A model generated the notes under the pieces. That model searched no databases. It was not told where the DNA came from and was given only the letters and a program-made list of their open reading frames with translations. A stretch of 44,277 nt of DNA. It comes from an uncultured Porphyromonadaceae bacterium. Lineage in GTDB: Bacteria > Bacteroidota > Bacteroidia > Bacteroidales > Muribaculaceae. Made by a program: the position numbers and the translations under genes. Positions 14,262-22,940 of the stretch are shown here, piece by piece (position 1 is the stretch's first letter; every line of letters begins with the position of its first letter). The stretch spans positions 1-44,277 of the forward strand of contig CALKRW010000058.1 of NCBI GenBank assembly GCA_937989585.1, given 5' to 3'.

Positions 14262-16139
14262 ATGTTGCGACAACCATTCACCCTATTAATACATATTGCC
14301 TTGGTCATCATAGTGACCGGGGCAATTATCACTCATTACCTGGGCATTCAGGGCGAACTGACTCTACACGAAGGCGAGAATGCGGTTACGGCCTTCAGTA
14401 AAACATCGGGACCAGGTGACGGCAAACTGCCGTTCGGGGTTGTGCTGGAATCGGCAGACATCGATTTCTATCCCGGCACGAGCACTCCGATGGATTTCTC
14501 CAGTCACCTGAGAATCGACGGTAAGCCTGTGACGGTTTCCATGAACAATGTGGCTAAAATCGACGGATGGAGGTTCTATCAGTCAGGAATCAGTCCGGAC
14601 TCGAGCCGACTGTCAATCAGTTACGATCCATGGGGAACAGGAATATCATACCTGGGCTATGCGTTACTGTTCATCGGAATGGCCGGATTCTTTTTCCAGC
14701 GTAAAACGCCATGGCGGTGCCTGACAAGAGCGTCTTCCAAGGCAATTCCCATAATACTGATGTTTACGGCCATCAATGCCAATGCCGCGGAGACTTCTCC
14801 GTTGCCCTGCATGCAACGCCCTCTGGCAGAGAATCTGGGCAAAGTATATGTGTACTGGAACGACAGAATATGTCCGCTCCAGACCATGGCCAAAGATGTA
14901 AGCCTGAAACTGTATGGCTCAGAGTCCTACAGGGGCCTGACCCCGGAACAAGTCCTGTCCGGATGGCTCTTCTATTTCGACACCTGGGAACGTGATTACC
15001 TCGCAGGACATCCAGGAACAGGCAGTAATGCCAAAGAGAAGAAACTCCATAACGAGCGAAGTGGCCTTATCCACTGGATAGGAACTGGAGAGGCGTTCAA
15101 AATATACCCATACCGCTCAGCCGACGGGCATATGGAGTGGCTTTCGCTTACGGGCAGACGACCGTCCAAAATGAGTCTTGAACAATGGAAATTCATGCAG
15201 ACCACGATGCCCGGAATCAAAAGCCTTCTGCTCGAAGGGCGCAATATCGATGCAAACACGGCCATAGGGAAACTGATTGAAGGCCAGATGAGATATGCCG
15301 GCACAGACAATCTGCCTTCGGCCGCAAGGATTCAGGGCGAACGAATCTACAACAGTTATGCAAGCCTGACCTGGCCTGCGGTCCTATCGCTTATTATCGG
15401 ACTATTTTACTTATATATAGCCATCAAAGGGCTAAGGATAAGAAAAAGCATAATGACCGGCGCAAACGTAATTGTGATTATGATCATGTCATACATTATC
15501 CTTATAATGGGAGTGTTGTGGTGGATAGGAGATCATGTTCCGCTGTCAAACGGTCCGGAGATGATGCTGTTCATGGGTCTCTTCTCCCTGATATGTTCCT
15601 CGGCAGTAAAAAACAGAATACTGAAGGGGTCGTTTACCATTGTCGCATCAATGACAATGTTTGTAGGTCTGATGGGGGGAAGTACGCCACGCATAGGCAT
15701 GCTGATGCCTGTTCTGTCAAGTCCCCTTCTGTCGATTCATGTGATGCTGGTGATGACGTCGTATGTGTTTTTCATGATAATGGCAATCCTCGCGGCAATA
15801 GGACTTGTGTCCAGAAACAGTGATAATGTCAACTCCCTGTTGAGAATCAACCGGATTATTCTTGTACCGGCAGTATTTCTTCTGGCGGCGGGAATATTCG
15901 CCGGAGCGATCTGGGCCAACCAGTCGTGGGGAAGATACTGGGGCTGGGACCCCAAAGAGACTTGCGCACTCGTAATGCTCATCATATATTCCATCCCTGT
16001 CCACTGGGGAAGCAAAAGGTTAAAGACATTCAGGAATCCCAAAGTATTCCAGTGGTATGTACTGATTGCAGTGCTGACTGTGGCCTTTACTTATTTTGGC
16101 GCCAATTACTTTCTTTCGGGACTGCACTCCTATGCATGA
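14262..16139 (+). CDS. ccsBA: CcsBA-type cytochrome c biogenesis protein (ResB-CcsA fusion)
   Basis: 625 aa. The N-terminal part (about 1-150) is a short ResB/CcsB-like domain with membrane segments near 5-25 and 128-146. A periplasmic stretch follows (about 160-365). The C-terminal CcsA domain has several membrane helices, the WWD heme-handling motif WGRYWGWDPKE (556-566), an upstream histidine (GDHVPLSNGPE) and a final histidine in LSGLHSYA. System II proteins carry heme across the membrane and ligate it to CxxCH sites. The start is one base after the di-heme gene's stop, so the obvious client is that di-heme lipoprotein. The ResB part is smaller than in free-standing homologues. Confidence 0.92.
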   Translation: MLRQPFTLLIHIALVIIVTGAIITHYLGIQGELTLHEGENAVTAFSKTSGPGDGKLPFGVVLESADIDFYPGTSTPMDFSSHLRIDGKPVTVSMNNVAKIDGWRFYQSGISPDSSRLSISYDPWGTGISYLGYALLFIGMAGFFFQRKTPWRCLTRASSKAIPIILMFTAINANAAETSPLPCMQRPLAENLGKVYVYWNDRICPLQTMAKDVSLKLYGSESYRGLTPEQVLSGWLFYFDTWERDYLAGHPGTGSNAKEKKLHNERSGLIHWIGTGEAFKIYPYRSADGHMEWLSLTGRRPSKMSLEQWKFMQTTMPGIKSLLLEGRNIDANTAIGKLIEGQMRYAGTDNLPSAARIQGERIYNSYASLTWPAVLSLIIGLFYLYIAIKGLRIRKSIMTGANVIVIMIMSYIILIMGVLWWIGDHVPLSNGPEMMLFMGLFSLICSSAVKNRILKGSFTIVASMTMFVGLMGGSTPRIGMLMPVLSSPLLSIHVMLVMTSYVFFMIMAILAAIGLVSRNSDNVNSLLRINRIILVPAVFLLAAGIFAGAIWANQSWGRYWGWDPKETCALVMLIIYSIPVHWGSKRLKTFRNPKVFQWYVLIAVLTVAFTYFGANYFLSGLHSYA

Positions 16140-16178
16140 GTAAACGGAAAAACGCTAAAACGGCAAAGACAAAATATG

Positions 16179-16211
16179 CTGAGGGGCGGCATCGGTGATG
16201 TCGCCCCTCAG
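16179..16211. terminator. Hairpin between convergent ccsBA and tonB
   Basis: Perfect 10-bp stem (16179-16188 with 16202-16211) and 13-nt loop, 40 nt after the ccsBA stop. No T-run follows on the plus strand; the minus side is more T-rich. Probably serves both directions. Confidence 0.6.
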
Positions 16212-16316
16212 TGCTAAGAGAGTATGGAATTCAAAAGCGTGCTTTATAATGTAGATGCAAAGGAATTCACTAGCTGTGTTTCAAGGAGAAAATTTCCGTA
16301 ATAAGAATCAACCTTT

Positions 16317-16334
16317 ATGCTTCGTAAGAAGCAT
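16317..16334 (-). terminator. Small hairpin directly after tonB
   Basis: 7-bp stem (16317-16323 with 16328-16334), loop of four, beginning three bases past the tonB stop. Without a T-run, so it may protect the 3' end rather than terminate. Confidence 0.35.
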
Positions 16335-16336
16335 CA

Positions 16337-17191
16337 TCAGTTCTGGAGGGTGAAGGAAACGGGAAGGTTGTACTTCACACGCACAGGCTGACCGTTGTTA
16401 CGGCCGGGAGTCCACTTAGGCATCTTCTTCACAGCGCGTACAGCCTCGGCATCGAGTGCGGGGTGTTTCTTACGAACCACCTGTACGTTGGTGATAGAGC
16501 CGTCTTTCTCGACGACGAATGCAACGATGACCTTGCCCGAAACGCCTTCCTCGGAAGCGGCAGCGGGATAGACGATGTTGCTGCCGAGCCATTTGTAGAG
16601 TGCAGCGTCACCACCGGGGAAGGAGGGCTTCTGCTCTACCATGGCCATATCCATGATGGCCTCAGGCTTGGGTTTCTCTTCGACCTTGGGAGCCTCAACG
16701 ACAACGTCCTTGATGACCTCGACCTTGTTGAGGTCCTCGGTACCCTGTACATCCTGGGCGCCGAACTGACGTGTATCGTCAAGTTTCTCGTCGGTGTTCT
16801 TGATCTCCTTGTCCTTGTCGACCTCAACAACGAGGTTGAGTTCGGTAACGGCCTGCGAAGCGGCAGTCTCTTCCTGAGGAACTTCCTCGGGTTCGGGCTG
16901 CTCGAACTCCTGGAATTCCTCCTCTTCGGCTTCTTCTTCGACAGACTCAACGTTAACGGCCTGCTGGCCGGCGTTAGCATTGGTGTCTTCCTCGGCGCTC
17001 TTGAATACGCCGGTGATCCAAAGGATAAGGAATGCGAGGACTACAGCGAGGACGCCGAGAACGACCACGATAGCGAAAGTATGACGTCTGGGAGAGTCGC
17101 TGCGGAGGGTATATGCGCCAAATTCTTTGTTCTTGCCTTCGAAGACAAGGTCGCGCCATTCTTTTGATGAAAGATCTACGTCTTTTGCCAT
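16337..17191 (-). CDS. tonB: TonB energy transducer
   Basis: 284 aa. Short cytoplasmic N-terminus (1-37), one membrane helix (about 38-62), then a Glu/Pro/Val-rich periplasmic spacer (about 65-185) and a TonB C-terminal domain (about 195-284) with the typical YPAAASEEGVSGKV and MPKWTPGRNNGQPV stretches. The family links the ExbB/ExbD proton channel to outer-membrane receptors. It is the last gene of the minus-strand cluster exbB-exbD-exbD-tonB, 40 nt after the preceding gene, so complex membership is very likely. Confidence 0.93.
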   Translation of the reverse strand: MAKDVDLSSKEWRDLVFEGKNKEFGAYTLRSDSPRRHTFAIVVVLGVLAVVLAFLILWITGVFKSAEEDTNANAGQQAVNVESVEEEAEEEEFQEFEQPEPEEVPQEETAASQAVTELNLVVEVDKDKEIKNTDEKLDDTRQFGAQDVQGTEDLNKVEVIKDVVVEAPKVEEKPKPEAIMDMAMVEQKPSFPGGDAALYKWLGSNIVYPAAASEEGVSGKVIVAFVVEKDGSITNVQVVRKKHPALDAEAVRAVKKMPKWTPGRNNGQPVRVKYNLPVSFTLQN

Positions 17192-17231
17192 TTTTCTTTG
17201 AGATTCTAGGGGTTAAACAATAGAACTTTTA

Positions 17232-17969
17232 TCACTTGGCCTTACGGACATCGGGACGGATGATCTGGTTGCCGGTGGCAGCCTGATACTTCTCGAGGAG
17301 AAGGGTGTCCTGATGCTTGGTTGTCTCGATGGAGTACTTAGTAATCTGGTTGAGATTGAGTTCGTCAATCGCGTATACCAGAGCCTCGTATGTAACGTTG
17401 GGGCCGGGCTTGATAATCACGACGGGGTGAGCGAGGTTTTCGTCGGTAGCGTTGGCCTTGGCCTGCTCGTCGAACTGCTCCTTGGTGATTTTCTTGTCAC
17501 GGTAGTCGATCTTCAACTGGTCATATTTCTGCATAACATCCTTATGACGGTTGTAGAGAAGTTTGCGAATACCCTGACGGCCTTCGTTATTGTTGTCAAG
17601 GAAGTGTTCGGTGCCTTCGATAACAGTGTTGGGATCGTCGGGCGAGCCGGAATAATAGTAGATATTATGTACGGCGTTGCCATTCTCGTCAACAACAATC
17701 TTATTGTTGGCATCGTACTGCGTATCGAGAATCAGAGTGACGGCCTGCTTAACGTCGGCCTGGTTCTGCTGGTCTTTCTCGATTTTGTCATTGTTCGAGG
17801 GAAGAAGGATCTGTAGCGTCTGAGACTTCAACATGGTTGTACAGAGCATGAAGAAGGTGATCAGAAGCATGTTCATATCGACCATGGGAGTAAAGTCAAC
17901 ATGGATAGACTTCTTCTTCTGGGCTCCTTTTTTCTTTTTGCCCTTGTCGGTAGGTTCTATTTGTGCCAT
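17232..17969 (-). CDS. exbD: ExbD/TolR-family transporter subunit (second copy)
   Basis: 245 aa. A Lys-rich cytoplasmic start is followed by one membrane helix (about 29-47) with the conserved channel aspartate D31 in FTPMVDMNMLL. The periplasmic end has a typical ExbD fold (VVIIKPGPNVTYEALVYAID). It is about 100 residues longer than a classical ExbD of around 140 because of an insert between these parts (about 85-170). It is 18 nt downstream of the other exbD, which it does not closely resemble outside the helix. It would form the proton channel with ExbB. Confidence 0.9.
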   Translation of the reverse strand: MAQIEPTDKGKKKKGAQKKKSIHVDFTPMVDMNMLLITFFMLCTTMLKSQTLQILLPSNNDKIEKDQQNQADVKQAVTLILDTQYDANNKIVVDENGNAVHNIYYYSGSPDDPNTVIEGTEHFLDNNNEGRQGIRKLLYNRHKDVMQKYDQLKIDYRDKKITKEQFDEQAKANATDENLAHPVVIIKPGPNVTYEALVYAIDELNLNQITKYSIETTKHQDTLLLEKYQAATGNQIIRPDVRKAK

Positions 17970-17987
17970 TGTTAAACTTTACTGGAT

Positions 17988-18803
17988 TTACTGACCTGCC
18001 TCGTTCTTGAGGTTGGTCATAAGAGTGAATTTGTTAAGACTCATGGTCTGGAGGTTGTCGAAAACGCGGTGGACGACCTTGAACGGGGTGTTCTTGTCGG
18101 CCTTGACGGAAATCGAGCGGCCCTGCATGAGGTTGTTGTAGAGTATGTCGGCCTCGCGGATTGCCTCGGCCTCCTTGCCTTCCTTGGCGAGTGACTCGAT
18201 TTTGTCCTCACGACCCTTCTGGGCTACCTGCTTCAGGGCCTGCATCCATACCTGGAAGTCGTTGAGGTTGTGCGAACCGTCCTTGTTGTCGTTGATAGGA
18301 ATACCGACTTCGGGGTTGTTAAGGTCGGAGAACCATTTTTCGCGAACGGTAGGTTCCATGTCAAGTACCTTATAGAGGTTCCTGAAGGAAACACCGAACA
18401 TGGTGAGTTTCTTGAAAGCATCCACTTGTGCCTGAGTGGGATTATTCAGTTTGCTCTTTGAATGTTGATCGTTGTAGATGCTGATGGCTCTTTTGAGGAC
18501 TTCTTCGCGGAGTTTGTCGGAAGAAATCACGGAGTCGCCCTTGAACGAGAGGAAGATGCGGCCTTCAATTACCGTGGGGTCATCGAGTTTGCCGGTTTTG
18601 TCTTCCGACGAGACGAGGACAGTCACAAGGTCCTTGGCAGGTACCGCCTCGACCGAAACCGACGACGGGGTAAGTACCGTAGTGGGCTCCTTCTCGAGGA
18701 AGGTTGAGGTCAACATGAAGAAAGTAAGCAAAAGAACAGTCACGTCAGACATGGCGGTCATGTCTATGAGGGTGCTTTTCTTTTTGATTTTTACTTTTCC
18801 CAT
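17988..18803 (-). CDS. exbD: ExbD/TolR-family transporter subunit (first copy)
   Basis: 271 aa. One N-terminal membrane helix (about 18-37) with the conserved aspartate D20 in MTAMSDVTVLL. The periplasmic end resembles ExbD (ISVKADKNTPFKVVHRVFDNL). Between them is an extra region of roughly 130 residues, mostly polar and predicted helical, so the protein is nearly twice the classical length. It follows exbB by 54 nt. Paired dissimilar ExbDs are common in Bacteroidota TonB clusters. Confidence 0.9.
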   Translation of the reverse strand: MGKVKIKKKSTLIDMTAMSDVTVLLLTFFMLTSTFLEKEPTTVLTPSSVSVEAVPAKDLVTVLVSSEDKTGKLDDPTVIEGRIFLSFKGDSVISSDKLREEVLKRAISIYNDQHSKSKLNNPTQAQVDAFKKLTMFGVSFRNLYKVLDMEPTVREKWFSDLNNPEVGIPINDNKDGSHNLNDFQVWMQALKQVAQKGREDKIESLAKEGKEAEAIREADILYNNLMQGRSISVKADKNTPFKVVHRVFDNLQTMSLNKFTLMTNLKNEAGQ

Positions 18804-18857
18804 ATTTACAGTTTATTTATTGTTTCTGAAGATAATTATTAAACCTGTAAATAAGGA

Positions 18858-19706
18858 TTAGTGGGTAGCAGCGAAAGTCTGAACGATTGAGAAACCAATT
18901 TCGTCGATAGCGTAAGTGAGGTTATCGATCTTGTTGGTGTAGTAGTTGTAGAAGATAACAGCGAATGCACCGGTAGCAATACCGAAGGCAGTGTTAACAA
19001 GAGCCTCGGAAATACCGACGGAGAGTTCCATCGAGTCAACAGAGCCACCACCAGCACCGAGGGCCTGGAAGGACTTAATCATACCGAGAACGGTACCGAG
19101 CAGACCGACGAGAGTACCGAGGGTAGTCATTGTAGCAACAATGGGGAGGTTCTGCTGGAGAGCGGGCATCTCGAGAGCGGTAGCCTCTTCAACTTCCTTC
19201 TGGAGGGTAGTGATCTTCTGTTCCTTGGTGAGGACGGTGTTCTGGTCCATCTCGCGATAGCGAACGAGAGCGGCAGCAACAACAGCGGCAACAGAACCCT
19301 TCTGCTGTTTGCAGAGTTTCTCGGCACCGTCGATGTCGTTCTTCATGAGGCAAGCCTTAACGCCGGCAACGAACTTAGCGATGTTGCCTTTGCCTTTGGC
19401 AGCGGAGAGGGCGATACCACGCTCAACAGCGAGGACGATAACAGTGAGGAAGAGGGTCTGGAGGACAGGCACGATGACACCGCCCTTGTAGATGGTACCC
19501 CAGATATCAACGGGACCACCGTCTTCATTGAAGTGGAAATCGGCGCCGAACCAGAAGATGAAGAGGCAGATAGCGACGAGTGCACAGATTACAATTACCC
19601 AAGCGGCGTTCTTGATGCCGGGGGCGTTAGATTTTTCTTTCTTTACTTTTGCGGCGGGCTTAGCAGCGGGCTTAGCGGCAGCAACATTGGGCTTTTGAGC
19701 TTCCAT
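18858..19706 (-). CDS. exbB: ExbB/TolQ/MotA-family proton channel protein
   Basis: 282 aa. The Ala/Lys/Pro-rich N-terminal tail (about 1-30) precedes membrane helices near 33-54 and 75-95. The MotA/TolQ/ExbB domain follows, with helices near 185-210 and 228-255, including the conserved TLGTLVGLLGTVLGM and GISEALVNTAFG stretches. It is the first gene of the TonB-energising operon and lies about 170 nt downstream of a full Bacteroidota promoter. The family forms the pentameric proton channel around an ExbD dimer. Confidence 0.95.
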   Translation of the reverse strand: MEAQKPNVAAAKPAAKPAAKVKKEKSNAPGIKNAAWVIVICALVAICLFIFWFGADFHFNEDGGPVDIWGTIYKGGVIVPVLQTLFLTVIVLAVERGIALSAAKGKGNIAKFVAGVKACLMKNDIDGAEKLCKQQKGSVAAVVAAALVRYREMDQNTVLTKEQKITTLQKEVEEATALEMPALQQNLPIVATMTTLGTLVGLLGTVLGMIKSFQALGAGGGSVDSMELSVGISEALVNTAFGIATGAFAVIFYNYYTNKIDNLTYAIDEIGFSIVQTFAATH

Positions 19707-19877
19707 AATTTTTGTTTGATTGAAAAATTTGAAATTTGTTAATGGTTTGTTTATTAGTTATACGTCTCTTTAATAGATTCCAAGCGGGCCGAACCGGCCT
19801 GTAGAATCAGTTCTTAGTGTCCAAGGTCTAATGAAGGTAAGTTGAATTGCGATAATTCATGGTCTTCGATTTAGGTG

Positions 19878-19907
19878 CAAAATTATACTTTGTTTTCTAA
19901 TCGGCAA
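19878..19907 (-). promoter_or_regulatory. Promoter of the exbB-exbD-exbD-tonB operon
   Basis: On the minus strand: TTG (19907-19905), 19-nt spacer, TAATTTTG (19885-19878). RNA would start near 19871. Confidence 0.75.
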
Positions 19908-20178
19908 AATTTTTTTATACAAAAATCGGGATGCGGCGAGATGTTTGAGCCATTTTAAATATCTTTTATTTTCAAGAGGAGGAGGTTTGGTTAAAAATAT
20001 TTTATCAAGAAAACACTTTGGCAAAAGAAATTAACATTATATCAAAAACATCTGTTTGAAAATAGAATAATCCGACATCACCCACATCGCCGGACAGCCA
20101 TTTTTCGCGGGGCAGGGTTGATTACATTTTTTAACAGTTGTTTTATGTGATTGTATAAATTCATTAAATATAAATGTG

Positions 20179-20186
20179 TAATTTTG
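20179..20186 (+). promoter_or_regulatory. Possible -7 element of the nqr operon promoter
   Basis: TAATTTTG matches TAnnTTTG, 88 nt before the nqrA ATG. The nearest TTG upstream (20151-20153) is 25 nt away, longer than usual. Confidence 0.45.
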
Positions 20187-20274
20187 CAAGCGGAAAGGTA
20201 GGGTCATAACTGATTCACAATTGACACATTGTCATGCCACCTTATGCATCTGCTTGAAATCTATTACCTTAGCA

Positions 20275-21603
20275 ATGGAAATTAAAATAAAACGAGGATT
20301 AGACCTCAGGATTGCCGGTGCCATAGAGAATTCAACATCGGTCAGCATCAGCGCGTCAAGAGCGGCGATCTATCCTGAAGACTTCAACGGTTTTGTACCG
20401 AAGAGCGAGGTAAAAGCCGGCGACAAGGTTCTGGTCGGCTCCCCTCTTCTTCATGACAAAAAGTATCCGGAGGTAAAACTTACATCTCCGGTCTCGGGAA
20501 CGATAAGCGAGGTTGTCCGTGGCGACCGCCGAAAGATTATCTGCGTAAAGATTGAGTCCGACCAGAAGAACAATGCCATTACATTTGTCAGGCCACGCCC
20601 CGGAGAGACATCACATCTGATAGAACTGCTCAGTCTCAGCGGCCTGCTGGCCATGATCCGCCGCCGTCCCTACGACACGATAGCATTTCCCGACGACACG
20701 GTGCGCGATATTTTCATCAGCGCATTCGACAGTTCGCCTCTCGCTCCCGTCGAGGAATACAGCGAAGACGACATCAAGGCAATGGAAACTGCCGTGAAGG
20801 AGTTACGCACACTCGCGCACGAACATATATATGTTTCGAGGCGTCCCGAACAGATTCCCGACATAGCCGGGGCAAAAATGATTGATGTCATAGGCCCCCA
20901 CCCCGCCGGCAACGTCGGCGTGCAGATAGCCAACATCGAACCGGTGAACAAGGGAGAAGTCGTATGGACAATGTCGGGCCACACACTTGTACGCATAGGA
21001 CGCCTCATCTCCACGGGCCGCGTCGACTGGAGCGCGCATGTGGCGCTCACAGGCAGTGTCGTCACCGAGCCGATGTTTGTCGATACCTTTGCCGGCGCGG
21101 AAGTGAAAACCATTGTCGAGGACCGTCTCGAAGACAACGGAGCCGACCGCCGCATCATAAGCGGAAATGTGCTGACCGGAATCAAGGTTGAGGAAGACGG
21201 ATATCTACGTTACCCCTATTCACATGTCACAGTAATACCGGAAGGCGACGATGTGGACGAGTTCATGGGATGGGCATCGCTATCGCCGTCGAAGATGAGC
21301 ATCAATCCCTCGTTCCCGGGACATTTCCTGCGCCGTATGTTCAGTCCGGATGCCAGAGTACTCGGCGGCCGACGCGCCATGATCATGTCGGGACTCATCG
21401 ACAAGGTGCTACCCATGGACATAATGGGCGAATACCTGATAAAGGCCATCAACGCCCGTGACATCGACCGCATGGAGCAACTGGGCATATACGAGGTCGC
21501 ACCCGAGGACTTCGCTCTTGCAGAATGCATCGACTCGTCGAAAGTCCCCTACCAGCAGATTGTCCGCGAGGGACTCGAATATCTGCGGCAAGAACTGAGC
21601 TGA
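20275..21603 (+). CDS. nqrA: Na+-translocating NADH:quinone reductase subunit A
   Basis: 442 aa. I start at ATG 20275 (MEIKIKRGLDL), the usual beginning of NqrA; an upstream TTG extension of 18 codons has no family support. The N-terminal RnfC/NqrA barrel-sandwich-like region (about 20-110) has VLVGSPLLHDKKYPEVKLTS. NqrA is the peripheral quinone-associated subunit of the NQR complex, which oxidises NADH and pumps Na+. First of six nqr genes in canonical order, it is followed after 95 nt by nqrB. Confidence 0.95.
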   Translation: MEIKIKRGLDLRIAGAIENSTSVSISASRAAIYPEDFNGFVPKSEVKAGDKVLVGSPLLHDKKYPEVKLTSPVSGTISEVVRGDRRKIICVKIESDQKNNAITFVRPRPGETSHLIELLSLSGLLAMIRRRPYDTIAFPDDTVRDIFISAFDSSPLAPVEEYSEDDIKAMETAVKELRTLAHEHIYVSRRPEQIPDIAGAKMIDVIGPHPAGNVGVQIANIEPVNKGEVVWTMSGHTLVRIGRLISTGRVDWSAHVALTGSVVTEPMFVDTFAGAEVKTIVEDRLEDNGADRRIISGNVLTGIKVEEDGYLRYPYSHVTVIPEGDDVDEFMGWASLSPSKMSINPSFPGHFLRRMFSPDARVLGGRRAMIMSGLIDKVLPMDIMGEYLIKAINARDIDRMEQLGIYEVAPEDFALAECIDSSKVPYQQIVREGLEYLRQELS

Positions 21604-21698
21604 CGTCCACCTCCCCTATCCGGGACACCGGGCAAGACCTGTACTGCAAGACCAATCTGACAAACCATTCAAATCACAGCAACCACATCAAAGCATAG

Positions 21699-22907
21699 AT
21701 GAAAACTTTGCGAAAACTTATGGACAAAGCGCGTCCGCACTTCGAGACCGGGGGGAAACTTCATGCCCTGAGGTCGGTGTACGACGGCTTTGACACCTTT
21801 CTGTTCACGCCACGCAAGACGGCGGGCAAACTCGGGGTCCATGTCCATGACGCCATGGACTCCAAACGCACCATGATAATCGTAGTCATGGCGCTGCTGC
21901 CATGCCTGTTCTTCGGCATGTATAACTGCGGCTACCAGCACTGGCTGGCGGCCGGCGAGACAAGCTTCCCGTTCTGGGACCTAATGCTCTACGGCTTTCT
22001 GGCGATAGCGCCGACCATCATCGTGACCTATATCGTCGGCCTGGGCATCGAGTTCATTGTAGCGCAGATGCGCGGCGAGGAAATCCAGGAAGGCTTCCTC
22101 GTGACAGGACTTATCCTCCCGCTGATTCTCCCCGTCAACACACCTCTGTGGATGACAGCCGTCGCCACTGCCTTCGCCGTAATATTCGCCAAGGAAGTGT
22201 TCGGAGGCACGGGATACAATATCTTCAATGTCGCGCTTGTGGCACGCGCATTTCTTTTCTTCGCCTATCCGGCACAGATGTCGGGAGACAATGTGTTCGT
22301 CGCCACCGGAAAGATGTTCGGCTTCGGTCCGGCTGTTCCCGACGGCTATACCTGCGCCACGCCGCTCGGCGAAATAGCCCAGGCAACATCGGAGAACCTT
22401 GCCCTGACCGGCGCCTCGGGACAGCCCCTGTCCGCGTGGGACGCTTTCGTCGGCCTGATTCCAGGCTCTTTCGGCGAGACATCGGTCATCTGCGTGCTTA
22501 TCGGGGCCGTCATCCTGCTTTTCTGCCGCATAGCCTCCTGGAGAATAATCGTGTCGGGAATTGCCGGCGCACTTTTCATGGGCTGGATTGCAAATGTCTT
22601 CGCCACCCCGACCTATCCCGCAAGCTATCTGTCGGCCGGTGACCAACTGCTTTACGGCGGCTTCGCGTTCGCAATAGCCTTCATGGCTACAGATCCAGTC
22701 ACCGCCGCAAGGACGAACACCGGAAAAATCATATACGGTTTCCTCATCGGCGTTGTCGCTGTACTAATACGCACATACAACACCGGTTATCCAGAAGGCG
22801 CGATGCTCGCCGTACTGCTGATGAACGCCCTCGCCCCCCTCATAGACTACTGTGTGGTTCAGGCAAACATCGGAAGACGCATGTCACGACTAAAAGCCAA
22901 GGCATAA
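21699..22907 (+). CDS. nqrB: Na+-translocating NADH:quinone reductase subunit B
   Basis: 402 aa, polytopic membrane protein (about ten hydrophobic segments) of the NqrB/RnfD family, which carries covalently bound FMN on a threonine. The expected flavinylation motif is here as DGYTCAT (215-221), giving T221 as the acceptor. The residue normally Gly in (S/T)GAT is Cys219 (codon TGC), an uncommon variant. It sits between nqrA and nqrC in the operon. The flavin transferase ApbE is not in this window. Confidence 0.95.
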   Translation: MKTLRKLMDKARPHFETGGKLHALRSVYDGFDTFLFTPRKTAGKLGVHVHDAMDSKRTMIIVVMALLPCLFFGMYNCGYQHWLAAGETSFPFWDLMLYGFLAIAPTIIVTYIVGLGIEFIVAQMRGEEIQEGFLVTGLILPLILPVNTPLWMTAVATAFAVIFAKEVFGGTGYNIFNVALVARAFLFFAYPAQMSGDNVFVATGKMFGFGPAVPDGYTCATPLGEIAQATSENLALTGASGQPLSAWDAFVGLIPGSFGETSVICVLIGAVILLFCRIASWRIIVSGIAGALFMGWIANVFATPTYPASYLSAGDQLLYGGFAFAIAFMATDPVTAARTNTGKIIYGFLIGVVAVLIRTYNTGYPEGAMLAVLLMNALAPLIDYCVVQANIGRRMSRLKAKA

Positions 22908-22940
22908 GGCCTGTCAAACTCCAAAAGATTTCTGACAACG

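Larger units (their letters stand above)
19707..20274. other. Divergent regulatory region between exbB and nqrA
   Basis: 568 bp, AT-rich, no credible ORF. It holds the exbB promoter (19878-19907, minus), a leader of about 165 nt for exbB, and a -7-like element for nqrA (20179-20186). No riboswitch was recognised. Confidence 0.6.
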
